Of a stretch of DNA of 22,339 nucleotides, positions 21,382 to 22,339 are shown one piece after another. Numbering within the stretch: position 1 is the first letter of the stretch; the number at the start of each line of letters is the position of its first letter. This DNA is from Desulfobacteraceae bacterium (GTDB taxonomy: Bacteria; Desulfobacterota; Desulfobacteria; Desulfobacterales; Desulfobacteraceae). Position numbers and translations under genes: made by a program. The DNA lies in NCBI GenBank assembly GCA_003354055.1, contig PIVQ01000046.1, positions 1 to 22,339 of the forward strand. The letters run 5' to 3'. The notes beneath the pieces are model-generated. The model did no database searches, had not been told where the DNA came from, and saw nothing but the letters and a program-made list of their open reading frames with translations.

Positions 21382-22339
21382 ATGGATAACCATATCTTAG
21401 GCAAGGATATCAACGCCAGTGTCAGCCTGGAACCCCTTCTGGACTTCTGGGAAAAAAGCATGGCATGCAAATGTGACCACATGGCGTCCATGTACACCCA
21501 CATTAAAGAGCGAATCAGTCAAACGCCGGATATTCTGGGGAACATTAAAGATGTCGGCATCCTCAATGAACACTATGATGTTATCAAACCGTTGATGACG
21601 GCGGTGTTTCCGCCTGCCACCTTTGATAAGGATATCCTGGGTGCCCTTACCCCCTGCACGTTTGAGCCTTTTTTTGTCAGTCCTGAATTCCAGCGCATTT
21701 TCATAGACAATGACAACTTTGTAAAATCCGTTAGCCAGAATAATGAGGAAGAACAATTCCGAAAAAAAAGACTGAAAATCTATCTGCTGATTCTGGAACG
21801 GCTCTATGGTATCAGCTGCCAGCTTCTGGAAAGTGTGGATATCAAGATTGTTCCGGATCAGGATACAGGCCTTGACAGGTATTTCGGCTTCACTGTCGAC
21901 TTCCAGTTTGTCAGGATCAATCCTTTAACACAGCCAAGAGAATTGTCAGATGAAGAGTTGACCATCATTAACGACAATCTCACAAATATCAAAGTATTGG
22001 AAAAGTATATTGACCTGGCCCAATATGAGTTTTCAGGATTTACCCTGGTCCGGGCGCTGGATGTAACTGAATCCGAAGTTGTTTCAGCCCTTGAGCGGGA
22101 TCTCATTGACCAGCAGTCAATTTTTTCTTCCGATGGCATCCGCCTTCTGGAGACCAGGCTTCAGACCCTGTTCCAGAAACCTTCGTTGTCAATTGGTATC
22201 GGTGCGGTACAGGGAGACCAGGTCATGCTCATTAAAAATGACTGCAACTCTAATATCAACTGCCTGTTTTCCAACTCCCACCATATCCTTATAGATGAAA
22301 TCCAGGGATCGGTATGGATGCAGGCCGCCCTTGGAAAAG
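21382..22339 (+). CDS. Uncharacterised protein, possibly GAF-domain containing, 3' end cut by the window
   Basis: The frame runs open from the ATG at 21382 to the window edge, giving 319 residues. A strong AAGGAGG lies 6 nt upstream. It starts MDNHILGKDINASVSLEPLL, with PLMTAVFPPATFDKDILGAL (~71-90) and FEPFFVSPEFQRIF. This resembles from memory a family of large proteins, common in Bacteroidetes, with a leading helical region followed by a GAF-like sensor domain. The part from about residue 255 (GIRLLETRLQTLFQKPSLSI) may begin that domain. No catalytic motif is visible. It is divergent from the chemoreceptor gene over a 317-bp gap, so both could answer to shared signals. Confidence 0.7.
   Translation, partial: MDNHILGKDINASVSLEPLLDFWEKSMACKCDHMASMYTHIKERISQTPDILGNIKDVGILNEHYDVIKPLMTAVFPPATFDKDILGALTPCTFEPFFVSPEFQRIFIDNDNFVKSVSQNNEEEQFRKKRLKIYLLILERLYGISCQLLESVDIKIVPDQDTGLDRYFGFTVDFQFVRINPLTQPRELSDEELTIINDNLTNIKVLEKYIDLAQYEFSGFTLVRALDVTESEVVSALERDLIDQQSIFSSDGIRLLETRLQTLFQKPSLSIGIGAVQGDQVMLIKNDCNSNINCLFSNSHHILIDEIQGSVWMQAALGK

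Noticed and set aside
1..22339. CRISPR arrays, tRNA and rRNA genes, integrase genes
   Set aside because: No regularly spaced repeats, cloverleaf sequences, rRNA-like stretches or recombinase motifs were found on either strand.

Overview
The window looks like accessory DNA from a Deltaproteobacterium, most plausibly a Desulfobacteraceae-type sulfate reducer. I infer this from gene content, moderate G+C and overall protein style; no rRNA or marker gene confirms it. No rRNA, tRNA or CRISPR array was seen.

Layout. (1) 1-4704, minus strand: a peptide-type ABC importer operon led by a glutathione-synthetase-like ATP-grasp enzyme, then a lipoprotein solute-binding protein, two permeases, and an ATPase cut by the window edge. 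The spacings are 3, 13 and 5 nt, plus one 29-nt overlap. (2) 4908-6140, plus strand: a divergent radical SAM protein with a CX4CX2C cluster motif. (3) 6141-7001: gene-free, holding a 136-bp MITE-like element and a 90-bp dispersed repeat. (4) 7002-9853, minus strand: a compact five-gene ubiquitin-like conjugation operon. In transcription order it encodes a DUF2188 protein, a single-domain multiubiquitin-type Ubl, an E2-like protein, a JAMM-E1 fusion and a DUF6527 protein. A divergent WYL-family regulator (10039-10926) is separated from it by a promoter flanked by two matching palindromes. (5) 10927-12699: a small gene remnant, a repeat with 19-bp inverted ends, a GlxA-type regulator and a second MITE family. 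(6) 12700-13462: a transglutaminase-like gene whose 3' end runs into the remnant of a second radical SAM gene, then an internally deleted MITE. (7) 13593-18402: a small metabolic island with a DMT permease, a guanine-deaminase-like amidohydrolase, a GNAT acetyltransferase, a bicupin and a cyclase-family hydrolase. (8) 18403-18925: gene-free, with a third copy of the first MITE. (9) 18926-22339: a methyl-accepting chemotaxis protein with a structured leader and a divergent partial gene.

The strongest system is the ubiquitin-like operon. The E2-like protein has Ser105 exactly where the E2 catalytic Cys should be (8 residues before the conserved Trp). The E1 half lacks a Cys at the usual thioester position. 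The JAMM and adenylation motifs are intact, and the Ubl lacks a terminal GG. This fits a non-thioester (serine/oxyester) bacterial ubiquitination-like pathway, of the kind I recall being named 'Bub', rather than the Cys-dependent BIL systems. The WYL regulator and operator pair suggest a repressed, inducible defence-type cassette.

The intergenic regions carry at least two families of short non-coding elements with inverted ends and TTA/TAA direct flanks. Together with the gene remnants, they mark this as a plastic, transposition-shaped region.
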